From contig NZ_JAGGMQ010000001.1 in the NCBI RefSeq assembly GCF_017875465.1, forward strand, positions 4,898,001 through 4,962,000: a stretch of 64,000 bases of DNA. Direction: 5' to 3'. Positions within the stretch are counted from its first letter, which is position 1, and the number at the start of each line of letters is the position of its first letter. This document shows, piece after piece, positions 1-7,467 of the stretch. The position numbers were made by a program, and so were the translations under genes. Under the pieces are notes generated by a model. The model saw only the letters and a list, made by a program, of their open reading frames with translations, was not told the origin of the DNA and ran no database searches. This stretch comes from Winslowiella toletana (GTDB lineage Bacteria > Pseudomonadota > Gammaproteobacteria > Enterobacterales > Enterobacteriaceae).

Positions 1-19
1 TAATAAGGAGAACACCGTC

Positions 20-2068
20 ATGTCAGCCGAACGCCAGAATCCGTTTAGTCAGCCCAGCAGTTTACCGTTCCAGACGCCCGCATTTGATCAGATCCATGAC
101 AGTGATTATCTGCCCGCCATTGAGGCCGGGATGCAGCAGAAGCGCGAAGAAGTCCAGCGCATCGCCGAACACCCTGACGCAGCGACCTTTGATAATACCT
201 TTGTGGCGCTGGAGCGCAGTGGTCAGCTGTTAACGCGTGCCCTCAGCGTGTTTAGCGCAATGACGTCGGCGCATACCAATGAGCTGCTGCAAAAAATTGA
301 TGAGGAAACCGCGCCGAAGCTGGCTGCCCTTGACGATGAAATCAAACTTAACAGTAAACTGTTCGCCCGCCTCGACAGCGTTTATCAACAGCGCGCCAGC
401 AGCCAGTTAACGCCGGAGTCCCTGCGTCTGGTTGAAGTCACCTGGCAGGCATTTAAGCTGGCCGGTGCGACGCTCTCTGCCCCCGAAAAACAGCAGCTGA
501 AAGGGCTGAATCAGGAAGCGGCAACCCTCAGCACCCGCTTTACTAACCGGCTGTTAGCCGCCAGTAAAGCCGGGGCGCTGGTTGTTAGTGATAAACAGCA
601 ACTGGCGGGACTGAGTAGAGAAGAGATCGACGCCGCTGCTGATGCCGCCAGCCAGCGTGGTTTACAGGATCGCTGGTTGCTGGCGTTGCAAAACACCACT
701 CAGCAACCGGCACTGCAAACCCTCAGTCAGCGAGAAACCCGTAAAGCGCTGTTTAACGCGTCATGGCAGCGGGCAGAACAGGGTGATGAAAACGATACGC
801 GGCAGATTATTGCGCGCCTGGCGCAGGTGCGCGCGGGTCAGGCGCAGTTACTCGGTTTTAACAGTTACGCGGCGTGGAAATTGCAGGATCAGATGGCGAA
901 AACGCCTCAGGCGGCGCTGGAATTTATGCGAGGCATCGTTCCGGCGGCCCGCGCACGTGCCGGACGTGAAGCAGCAGATATCCAGGCGGTGATCGACCAG
1001 CAGCAGGGCGGTTTTAAACTGGCGCCATGGGACTGGGCTTTTTATGCCGAACAGGTGCGTCGCGCCCGTTACGATCTCGATGAGGCGCAAATTAAACCTT
1101 ATTTCGAGCTGAATAATGTGCTGGAAAAGGGGGCGTTTTATGCCGCCAGCCAGTTGTATGGCATCAGCTTTCAGTCGCGCCACGATCTGCCGGTTTATCA
1201 TCCCGATGTGAATGTCTATGAAGTTTTCGATGTTGACGGCAGTTCGCTGGCGTTGCTGTATACCGATTTCTTTAAGCGCGACAGTAAAGGCGGCGGCGCA
1301 TGGATGGGCAACTTTGTCGATCAGTCAAAACTACTGGGCACCAGGCCGGTGATCTACAATGTCTGTAACTACAATAAGCCGCTGGCCGGACAACCGGCGC
1401 TGCTTAGCTGGGATGAAGTGATCACCCTGTTCCATGAGTTTGGCCATGCGCTGCACGGTATTTTTGCCGATCAGCACTACCCGAGCCTCTCCGGAACCGC
1501 CACGCCGCGCGATTTTGTTGAATTCCCGTCACAGTTTAATGAGCACTGGGCCAGTGACAGCCAGGTGTTTAAAAACTTTGCCCGTCATTACCAGAGCGGT
1601 GAAGCGATGCCGCAGGCGTTGCACGATAAGATCATCAGGGCCGATAAATTTAATAAAGGCTACGATATGACGGAACTGCTGGCGGCCGCGCTGCTGGATC
1701 TCCACTGGCACAGCGTGCGGGCGGAACAGTCGTTACCGGATGTCGATCAGTTCGAGCAAAGCGCACTGCAGCAGGAGCAGATTAATCTGCCGGAAGTGCC
1801 GCCGCGCTACCGCTCCAGTTACTTCCAGCATATCTGGGGCAATGGCTATGCCGCAGGTTACTATGCCTATTTGTGGACAGAAATGCTGGCCGATGACGGT
1901 TTCGCCTGGTTCAGCGCACATGGCGGTTTAACGCGTGAAAATGGTCAGCGCTTCCGCGAGGCGATATTATCCAGAGGAAACAGTAGCGATCTGAAATTAT
2001 TGTATCATCACTGGCGCGGTCAGGAGCCGGATATCGAGCCGATGTTGCTGAATCGAGGCCTGAAATAA
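20..2068 (+). CDS. dcp: Peptidyl-dipeptidase Dcp (M3 family)
   Basis: Zinc oligopeptidase that removes dipeptides from the C-terminal end of small peptides, in the cytoplasm or periplasm. The 682-residue length is normal for Dcp. The M3 zinc site is visible as HEFGH at residues 472-476, with the third ligand Glu near 501 in the DFVEFPSQ motif. The start follows a strong AAGGAG ribosome site at the very left of the window. The ORF is intact. The beta-lactamase gene follows about 55 bp downstream on the same strand without an obvious terminator, so the two may share a transcript. Identification is by family recognition and is firm. Confidence 0.95.
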   Translation: MSAERQNPFSQPSSLPFQTPAFDQIHDSDYLPAIEAGMQQKREEVQRIAEHPDAATFDNTFVALERSGQLLTRALSVFSAMTSAHTNELLQKIDEETAPKLAALDDEIKLNSKLFARLDSVYQQRASSQLTPESLRLVEVTWQAFKLAGATLSAPEKQQLKGLNQEAATLSTRFTNRLLAASKAGALVVSDKQQLAGLSREEIDAAADAASQRGLQDRWLLALQNTTQQPALQTLSQRETRKALFNASWQRAEQGDENDTRQIIARLAQVRAGQAQLLGFNSYAAWKLQDQMAKTPQAALEFMRGIVPAARARAGREAADIQAVIDQQQGGFKLAPWDWAFYAEQVRRARYDLDEAQIKPYFELNNVLEKGAFYAASQLYGISFQSRHDLPVYHPDVNVYEVFDVDGSSLALLYTDFFKRDSKGGGAWMGNFVDQSKLLGTRPVIYNVCNYNKPLAGQPALLSWDEVITLFHEFGHALHGIFADQHYPSLSGTATPRDFVEFPSQFNEHWASDSQVFKNFARHYQSGEAMPQALHDKIIRADKFNKGYDMTELLAAALLDLHWHSVRAEQSLPDVDQFEQSALQQEQINLPEVPPRYRSSYFQHIWGNGYAAGYYAYLWTEMLADDGFAWFSAHGGLTRENGQRFREAILSRGNSSDLKLLYHHWRGQEPDIEPMLLNRGLK

Positions 2069-2122
2069 CCCTTATCGTGGACGGGGCGTAAGGATCCGCC
2101 CCATAGCATGGAGCATATAATC

Positions 2123-3016
2123 ATGTCTGTTTTATCGCTTATCCGCCGTCGTGGTCTGCTGGCAGTCGCCGCTTGCGCCATCACTTTACTGCTAACGCCA
2201 CCATCGGTGCTGGCGCAACCTGAGACGCTGGCGCAGCAGCTGCGCGCGCTGGAAAAATCAGCCAATGGTCGGCTCGGCGTCGCGCTGATTGACAGTGGTT
2301 CCCTGCGAGAGCTGCATTATCGTAGTGATGAGCGCTTTGCTATGGCCAGTACTTTTAAGGCGCTGCTTGCTGCCGCTATGTTGCAACAGAGTGTGAAACA
2401 GCCGGATCTGCTGAAAAAACGCATCAACTATAAGCAGAGCGATCTGGTGACTTATTCCCCGGTGACTGAGAAAAATCTGAAGCAAGGGATGACGATTGCT
2501 GAGCTGTGTGCCGCAGCCATTGAGCTTAGCGATAACGCCGCGGCGAATTTGCTGCTGCGCGAAATTGGCGGTCCGCAGGCCATTACCCGGCTGGCGCGCG
2601 AGTCAGGCGATATGAAAACCCGCCTCGATCGCTGGGAGCCATTACTGAACAGCGCCATACCGGGGGATGCGCGTGATACCACCACGCCGCGCGCGATGGC
2701 GTCAAATTTGCAGCAGCTGGCGCTGGGGCAGGCGCTACCTGCCGCCCGGCAGCAGCTGTTGATAACATGGTTGAAACAGAGTCAGACCGGGGCGGAAAGT
2801 ATCCGTGCCGGTGTACCGCAAGGCTGGGTGGTAGGTGATAAAACCGGGGCAGGAGCGTATGGCACCACCAATGACGTGGCGATTATCTGGCCACCAAAAG
2901 GGAAGCCGTTAATACTGGCCATTTACTTTACCCAGAAACACCAGCATGCCGAAGCGCGACGCGATGTACTGGCCAGCGCCACCCGCCTGGTGCTGGCGGA
3001 ATGGGAAAAGGATTAA
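2123..3016 (+). CDS. Class A beta-lactamase
   Basis: Serine beta-lactamase with a Sec signal peptide (positive n-region RRR, hydrophobic core, likely cut after a VLA motif), so periplasmic. Numbered from the upstream ATG at 2108, the class A motifs are all present: STFK at 81-84 (nucleophile Ser), SDN at 141-143, WEPLLN with Glu177 and Asn181 in the omega loop, and KTG at 245-247. I prefer the ATG at 2123, because GGAG lies 9 bases upstream of it and it leaves a compact signal peptide. No AmpR-like LysR gene is adjacent. It resembles the chromosomal class A enzymes of Erwinia, Rahnella and Serratia-type enterobacteria; the spectrum cannot be read from sequence alone. Confidence 0.92.
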   Translation: MSVLSLIRRRGLLAVAACAITLLLTPPSVLAQPETLAQQLRALEKSANGRLGVALIDSGSLRELHYRSDERFAMASTFKALLAAAMLQQSVKQPDLLKKRINYKQSDLVTYSPVTEKNLKQGMTIAELCAAAIELSDNAAANLLLREIGGPQAITRLARESGDMKTRLDRWEPLLNSAIPGDARDTTTPRAMASNLQQLALGQALPAARQQLLITWLKQSQTGAESIRAGVPQGWVVGDKTGAGAYGTTNDVAIIWPPKGKPLILAIYFTQKHQHAEARRDVLASATRLVLAEWEKD

Positions 3017-3030
3017 TCCGGATAACGGGG

Positions 3031-3140
3031 CAATCAATATTGCCCCAATAATCTCATCAGAAATAGCGAAATGTAGAAGGCGGAGTATATGTTCCCCACT
3101 ATGATGCGCAGAATTATCATAGCGATAAAGGAGCGCAGCC
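3031..3140 (+). repeat. Duplicated leader, copy 1
   Basis: About 110 bases before the first AT-rich gene align almost without gaps to the leader of the second gene (3941-4047). Shared blocks in the same order are AATCAATATTGCCC, AGCGAA followed by TAGAAG, ATGCGCA then AATTAT, ATAGC and finally ATAAGGA or ATAAAGGA before GCAGC and the start codon. It probably carries the promoter and ribosome site common to the pair. No known operator is recognised in it. Confidence 0.75.
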
Positions 3141-3854
3141 ATGACGGCGATGATAAGTGCGGTAGGTTTGACACCAGTAAATTTACTTAAAACACCTCTT
3201 TTAGAGAATACGGCAAGGTTAATAAAAAATATTATTAACTGCACTAATACACTCATTTTTATGACCAAAAAGGGGACGAATTTAACGGTAAGGTCTTATG
3301 CTCAGGAAAATAACAGTCACACCGTCTTTATGGGAATAAAGAAGATTGAGATATGTACCACACATGTCAATAATAAGCAAGGCTATGATTCCTCAGCGAA
3401 ATTATCCTCTGCTGAATATGAGAATAAAGCTGACTTACAAACTGTCAGTTTTCCAGACTCATTAACCGAGTGTAAAATAGATACCAAAGAGATAGAGAAA
3501 ATGAGGTATCTAAGTAGTCGTAATAAACTCCTGGTGGAATTGGAAAAGACAATCGAAGAGAAAAACAAAATCAATATGGTGCAGGCAAGGCATATCCGAC
3601 TGGAAAATAAATCTTACCTGCCATGTAACAAGGTATTTGCCAGCGTGCTGTCTGGCTTATCTTCTGTAAAACATAAACGAACCATCGCTGATGTCAAAAG
3701 TAAATATGGAACCATTCAAAAGAAAGAAATCTTATCAATTCTTGAAAGTAAAATAAATTCGTATTCTGATGAAATTGGTATGCTGAACTTTAAATTAAAG
3801 AGAGTGCATAGGGAGATATATACTAATCGTCAAAATATGCTTAGCCCTGAATAA
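3141..3854 (+). CDS. Hypothetical protein, AT-rich tandem paralogue A
   Basis: A 237-residue protein I do not recognise. It is hydrophilic and Lys-rich, with no clear signal peptide; the C-terminal half (about 125-237) is predicted helical, possibly coiled coil. From about residue 155 to the end it aligns with the C-terminal part of the next gene: HIRLE against HVRLD, SVKHK against SVKYK, QKKEIL against RKDKIL, and LKRVHREI against LGRVNKDI. The start is supported because the ATG aligns with the GTG of the paralogue within the duplicated leader, behind AAAGGAG. Base composition is far more AT-rich than its neighbours, which suggests horizontal acquisition. A secreted effector is possible, but nothing in the sequence proves it. 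Confidence 0.7.
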   Translation: MTAMISAVGLTPVNLLKTPLLENTARLIKNIINCTNTLIFMTKKGTNLTVRSYAQENNSHTVFMGIKKIEICTTHVNNKQGYDSSAKLSSAEYENKADLQTVSFPDSLTECKIDTKEIEKMRYLSSRNKLLVELEKTIEEKNKINMVQARHIRLENKSYLPCNKVFASVLSGLSSVKHKRTIADVKSKYGTIQKKEILSILESKINSYSDEIGMLNFKLKRVHREIYTNRQNMLSPE

Positions 3855-3897
3855 AAACGGATTTTTTGATCCCACCAGTGCAAACCAGATATTTCAC

Positions 3898-3922
3898 GGG
3901 CCACTAACTAACAGTGGCCCGC
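3898..3922. terminator. Hairpin between the AT-rich paralogues
   Basis: Perfect inverted repeat CGGGCCACT / AGTGGCCCG with a 7-base loop lies about 45 bases after the first paralogue. There is no strong T-tract, so it may act as a processing or weak termination hairpin. Confidence 0.5.
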
Positions 3923-3940
3923 AGTAAATCCGATGATTTT

Positions 3941-4047
3941 AATCAATATTGCCCATTATTCCCTGTAAAAAAAGCGAATTTTAGAAGAAAGAATATCAAT
4001 CTTTCATTAGCATGCGCATAATTATATAGCAATAAGGAAAAGCAGCA
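3941..4047 (+). repeat. Duplicated leader, copy 2
   Basis: Second copy of the leader described at 3031-3140. It begins with the same AATCAATATTGCCC block and ends with ATAAGGAAAAGCAGCA directly before the GTG start. The order and spacing of conserved blocks indicate that promoter, leader and gene were duplicated together. Confidence 0.75.
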
Positions 4048-4842
4048 GTGGGAACGGCGAAGATTGTAAATTTTGGGGCGCCGCAACAGTTATATTCAAA
4101 TTATAATGTTGCGGGGGTAAGTGAATCTAATATAGCAAAAGGGATTGTATCATTAAAAAATCAACCAGTTAAATGCAGTGTGAAAGTTGCAGATTGTTCA
4201 TCTTTACAGAACCGGATCTATAAAAATAACAATCCTCGTCCCATCGTAGAGGAAAAACCGCAAACGATGGATGAATGGAAGACGCTGGTTAATAATATAG
4301 CAAAGCATTACAGGAATATTGCCGTTAACTCAGGTGATTATAATACTGCCGCAAAAATACCACCCTGTAATGTTAGCGGCGATACCGCCTTAGAAATGAT
4401 ATCTTATCTGGATAGGTTTATTGAATCTGAAAAGAAGGCAAAAGTTAGCGAGCAAGGGATGTATGTAAAAGATCATAGTAATACAGCAGGAAAAATAAAG
4501 GCCATACAAGCCAAGGTGAGTGCTATTGATAAGATCGTGACGGATCACGTCCGGCTTGATAAGGGAGTTTATAAATCCTACAGCAGGAATTATTTAGACA
4601 TTCTTGATAGATTTTTTTCAGTCAAATATAAAGAAAGTATCAAAAAAATTCAGATCGACCATGACACCTCTCGCAAAGATAAAATATTATCAAACCTCAA
4701 TAAACAAATAACAGACTTTTCAATAGAAAGTGATAATGTGAGGCATAATTTAGGCAGGGTAAATAAGGATATTCGCAGTTATAATCAGGATTTAAAAATA
4801 CTGAACGATGCGAGAGTTTTTTTCTCAACCCCACCAAAGTAA
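4048..4842 (+). CDS. Hypothetical protein, AT-rich tandem paralogue B
   Basis: A 264-residue unknown protein starting at GTG, placed by alignment with the start of paralogue A and by the AAGGA site 10 bases upstream. The N-terminal 60 residues are Asn/Ser/Val-rich and differ from paralogue A. Residues about 165-255 match its C-terminal helical part (HVRLD, SVKYK, KILS, NLGRVNKDIRSYN). No transmembrane segment or signal peptide is seen. The codon choice and AT-richness match paralogue A and differ from the flanking bla and hpxO genes. Function unknown. The variable N-terminus with conserved helical C-terminus is reminiscent of modular secreted proteins, but that is inference only. Confidence 0.7.
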   Translation: MGTAKIVNFGAPQQLYSNYNVAGVSESNIAKGIVSLKNQPVKCSVKVADCSSLQNRIYKNNNPRPIVEEKPQTMDEWKTLVNNIAKHYRNIAVNSGDYNTAAKIPPCNVSGDTALEMISYLDRFIESEKKAKVSEQGMYVKDHSNTAGKIKAIQAKVSAIDKIVTDHVRLDKGVYKSYSRNYLDILDRFFSVKYKESIKKIQIDHDTSRKDKILSNLNKQITDFSIESDNVRHNLGRVNKDIRSYNQDLKILNDARVFFSTPPK

Positions 4843-4859
4843 ACTCAGATAGCATTGAA

Positions 4860-4877
4860 GGCCAGCCACTGCTGGCC
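4860..4877. terminator. Hairpin between AT-rich gene B and hpxO
   Basis: GGCCAGC-CACT-GCTGGCC is a perfect 7-bp stem between two convergent genes. It lacks a clear T-tract. It may separate the transcripts of gene B and hpxO. Confidence 0.45.
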
Positions 4878-4890
4878 CGCATCATATCCA

Positions 4891-6048
4891 TTACTGCAAC
4901 GGTCCACCGAGAATCGTCTCGCACATACCAGCCAGAATACGTTCCCCGGTCTCCTGCTCCAGTTCTTTATACCACTGCTCGGTGACCGCCATCTCTTTGC
5001 CATGAGTAACATCACAGCGTTTGCGCGCTTTCAGCACCAGATCTTTTACCCGTACGGCGCGTTTGTCCTGATAGCGCAGCAGCGCATCTTCAATGCCCAG
5101 CGAATGGGTTTGCAGCACTGTCGCCAGCACCACCGCATCTTCCATCGCTGCACAGCCCCCCTGACCAATATCTGGTGTGGTGCTGTGCGCGGCATCGCCC
5201 AGCAGCGCTACCCGGCCTTTAACCAGCGGCATAAAAGGTTCGATATCGTGAATCTCAATCCGGTTGGTGGTCTCCGGATTGATACTGGCAATCAGCTGCT
5301 GCACCTGTGGCGCCCAGCCGCGAAAGTAACGTTGCAGATCGGCGCGTAGCGTGCTGCGATCTTCCGCCAGCCCCGGCGGCAGTGGCACATCAAAGAAAAA
5401 ATAGAAGCGATTACCACTGACCGGCATCAGTGAAACCCGTTTGCCTTCGCCGACAAAGGTGGTCCACTGATTGGCCGGGGCAATACTTTCGTCAATCTCC
5501 ACCAGGCCGTTCCAGTTAACATAACCGGCGTAACGACGCTCCGTCGGGTAACCTAAAACATGCTGACGGACCACCGAATGCGTACCATCGGCGGCAATTA
5601 ACAGATCGCCATGCGCTTCACTGCCATCGTCGAAGAATGCAGTAACGCCACTGGCGGACTGTTCAACAGCGGTTACGCGTTTACCGAACTGCACGGCATC
5701 GCGGCCATAGTTATCCAGCAGCATGGCCTGTAACTCAGCGCGCGCCACCGGGTAAGGGCGTTCACCCACGCTTTCGATCAATGGATCCATACTGAAGCGG
5801 GTCAGCGTTTGTCCCTGCTGATATTCGTTATAAGCCATATAGTGCATTGGTCCGCCCAGGGCGCGCAGGGGTTCTTTCATGCCAAGGTAGTTCAGGCATT
5901 TCACGCCGTTAGGCCAGATGGAAATTGCCGCGCCAACCGGTTTTATTTGTTTAACTGCCTCGTATACAGCAGTTTCGATACCAAAACGTTTCAGCGCAAG
6001 GGCTGCACATATCCCACCAATCCCGCCACCAATCACGATCGCTTTCAT
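4891..6048 (-). CDS. hpxO: FAD-dependent urate hydroxylase HpxO
   Basis: Flavoprotein monooxygenase that converts urate to 5-hydroxyisourate in the enterobacterial purine (hypoxanthine) catabolic pathway; cytoplasmic. The 385-residue sequence begins with the FAD dinucleotide motif GGGIGG (residues 8-13), has the DG region AADGTHS and the second FAD motif GDAAHSTTPDIGQGG near 285-300. It closely matches the remembered Klebsiella HpxO across its length, including YVNWNGLVEI and RIEIHDIEPF. The other hpx genes are not next to it here; instead a racemase-like gene is divergently placed. A palindrome TTGTATACAA lies 71 bases upstream of the start and is the likely control site. Confidence 0.92.
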   Translation of the reverse strand: MKAIVIGGGIGGICAALALKRFGIETAVYEAVKQIKPVGAAISIWPNGVKCLNYLGMKEPLRALGGPMHYMAYNEYQQGQTLTRFSMDPLIESVGERPYPVARAELQAMLLDNYGRDAVQFGKRVTAVEQSASGVTAFFDDGSEAHGDLLIAADGTHSVVRQHVLGYPTERRYAGYVNWNGLVEIDESIAPANQWTTFVGEGKRVSLMPVSGNRFYFFFDVPLPPGLAEDRSTLRADLQRYFRGWAPQVQQLIASINPETTNRIEIHDIEPFMPLVKGRVALLGDAAHSTTPDIGQGGCAAMEDAVVLATVLQTHSLGIEDALLRYQDKRAVRVKDLVLKARKRCDVTHGKEMAVTEQWYKELEQETGERILAGMCETILGGPLQ

Positions 6049-6118
6049 TGCATTCTCCTGTAAGTCTCTACAGTAAAAAGCAATTTCTGTACCAGTTTGC
6101 GCAATGGCGGGTTATCAC

Positions 6119-6128
6119 TTGTATACAA
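6119..6128. promoter_or_regulatory. GntR-type palindrome upstream of hpxO
   Basis: TTGTATACAA is a perfect 10-bp palindrome in the divergent hpxO / racemase-like region. FadR-subfamily GntR regulators often bind such TNGTNNNACNA-like sites. A related GTATAC element occurs before the GntR gene at 17.8 kb. Binding is inferred. Confidence 0.45.
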
Positions 6129-6277
6129 TTTTGAGGGAAATACGCAACCGTTTGCTGGGCAACCACGGTGCGCCGTGCTGGCGCAATGAGCAATCATGGT
6201 GCAGCAGCACGCGATAAAAATTGCTGGTAATCAGCGGGGCAGGCAGAGATAGTTAATATTTGAATTTGTGAGGATTA

Positions 6278-6937
6278 ATGATGAAAATTGCCTGCTTACA
6301 TGCTGCCGAAAGCAATATTGCGCTGTTTCAGCAGAGCCTGCAGCAGCTGGCGGCGCCGGGCGTTACGCTGGCGCATCAGGTTGAAGCGCAACTACTGGCG
6401 GATGCAGAACAGGCGGCAGCGATGACTCCGGAAATTATCGGCATGACGCAACGGGTCATTGCAGAGCTGTGCCAGCAGGCCGATGCGGTGATTATCAGTT
6501 GTACCACGCTGGGGGGGGCGGCAGCGGAAAGCCATCGGTTCAGTAAGCCGGTGCTGCGTCTGGATGCGACACTGGTGGATCAGGCTTTTAGCGGCAGCCA
6601 CCATATTTTGGTGCTGTGTACGGCGCCCACCACGCTGGCTCCGACCCGTGCGCTGTTTTTACAGCGGCAGAGTGCCAGCCGGCAGGTCACGGTTGCATGT
6701 GTTCCCGATGCCTGGGCGCAGTTTAAAGCCGGGAATCTTGCGGCTTATCATCGATGTATCGCCGGACACGCCAGTGATTATCTGGCTCAGCATCGCGATT
6801 GTGATTGTCTGGTGCTGGCACAATCGTCAATGAGTGACGCCGTGGGTTATATTAATACCAGGGTAAAAATACTTACCGGCCCGACGGCCAGCTTGCAGGC
6901 CGCCATTGCTCTGAACAGCAGCGGTCAGCAGGGTTAA
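6278..6937 (+). CDS. Asp/Glu racemase-family protein lacking the second catalytic Cys
   Basis: A 219-residue protein with the two-lobe fold of the aspartate/glutamate/hydantoin racemase superfamily. The first catalytic cysteine is present in ISCTTLGG (Cys75). In the second lobe, where racemases carry a cysteine, the sequence reads LAQSSMSDA (about 180-187) with no Cys, so two-base racemization is unlikely. Single-Cys relatives include decarboxylases and isomerases. The start is an ATGATG pair behind GAGG. Its stop overlaps the convergent ArsR-type gene by 4 bases. It is divergent from hpxO across a shared control region, so a role in purine or hydantoin breakdown is a reasonable but unproved idea. 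Confidence 0.7.
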   Translation: MMKIACLHAAESNIALFQQSLQQLAAPGVTLAHQVEAQLLADAEQAAAMTPEIIGMTQRVIAELCQQADAVIISCTTLGGAAAESHRFSKPVLRLDATLVDQAFSGSHHILVLCTAPTTLAPTRALFLQRQSASRQVTVACVPDAWAQFKAGNLAAYHRCIAGHASDYLAQHRDCDCLVLAQSSMSDAVGYINTRVKILTGPTASLQAAIALNSSGQQG

Positions 6938-7248
6938 TCTTGCGTTTTACTCTCCATCACCTGCAATAACGTATCCAGCAAGCCGGGAAAGCGGGCGTCA
7001 AGATCTTCCCGGCGCAGCGAAATTAAATTCTCGCGTCCCTGTGGCCGCTGCCAGATCACACCGCTGTCGCGCAATACCCGCCAGTGGTGGGTCATGGTCG
7101 ATTTGGCCACATCCCGTCGCAGCAGGCCGCAGGCCTGTTCACCCTGATTCGCCAGCGTCTGTACGATCTCCAGCCGCATCGGGTTACCGAGCGCAAAAAG
7201 CACATTTTCCAGGCGGAGTTGTTCACGTTCGGGGTGACTGGCGATCAT
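6934..7248 (-). CDS. ArsR-family HTH transcriptional regulator
   Basis: A 104-residue winged-helix protein. The core (about residues 14-85) has NPMRLEIVQTL, a recognition helix around STMTHHWRVLRDSGVI and a beta wing GRENLISLR, as in ArsR/HTH_20 regulators. The cysteine-based metal motif ELCVCDL of true ArsR metal sensors is absent; a single Cys lies near residue 40, so it may sense something other than metal. It is convergent with, and overlaps by 4 bases, the racemase-like gene. EF-G lies divergently 220 bp away, so the regulator may act on that region or on itself. Confidence 0.85.
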   Translation of the reverse strand: MIASHPEREQLRLENVLFALGNPMRLEIVQTLANQGEQACGLLRRDVAKSTMTHHWRVLRDSGVIWQRPQGRENLISLRREDLDARFPGLLDTLLQVMESKTQD

Positions 7249-7467
7249 AATATTCCTGTGGCGATGGTGGTTTGCTGCGGAGCGCTAATATAGCAAAGTG
7301 TGGCAGCAATACCAGCGCAGCGGCAGATCTCTCCATCGGCAATATCAATGGCTCAAATAGTTCGTATATACTCGTACTATTGTACTATGATATTCGCCAG
7401 CAACAACCCAATCAGGCCGGAAAAACAGAATCTGGCCATAACCTGTCATACTGACTAAGGACGCATC

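Noticed and set aside
3700..3720. GGAACC as part of an hrp box near the AT-rich genes
   Set aside because: It lies inside the coding region, and no CCAC partner occurs at the right spacing upstream of either gene.
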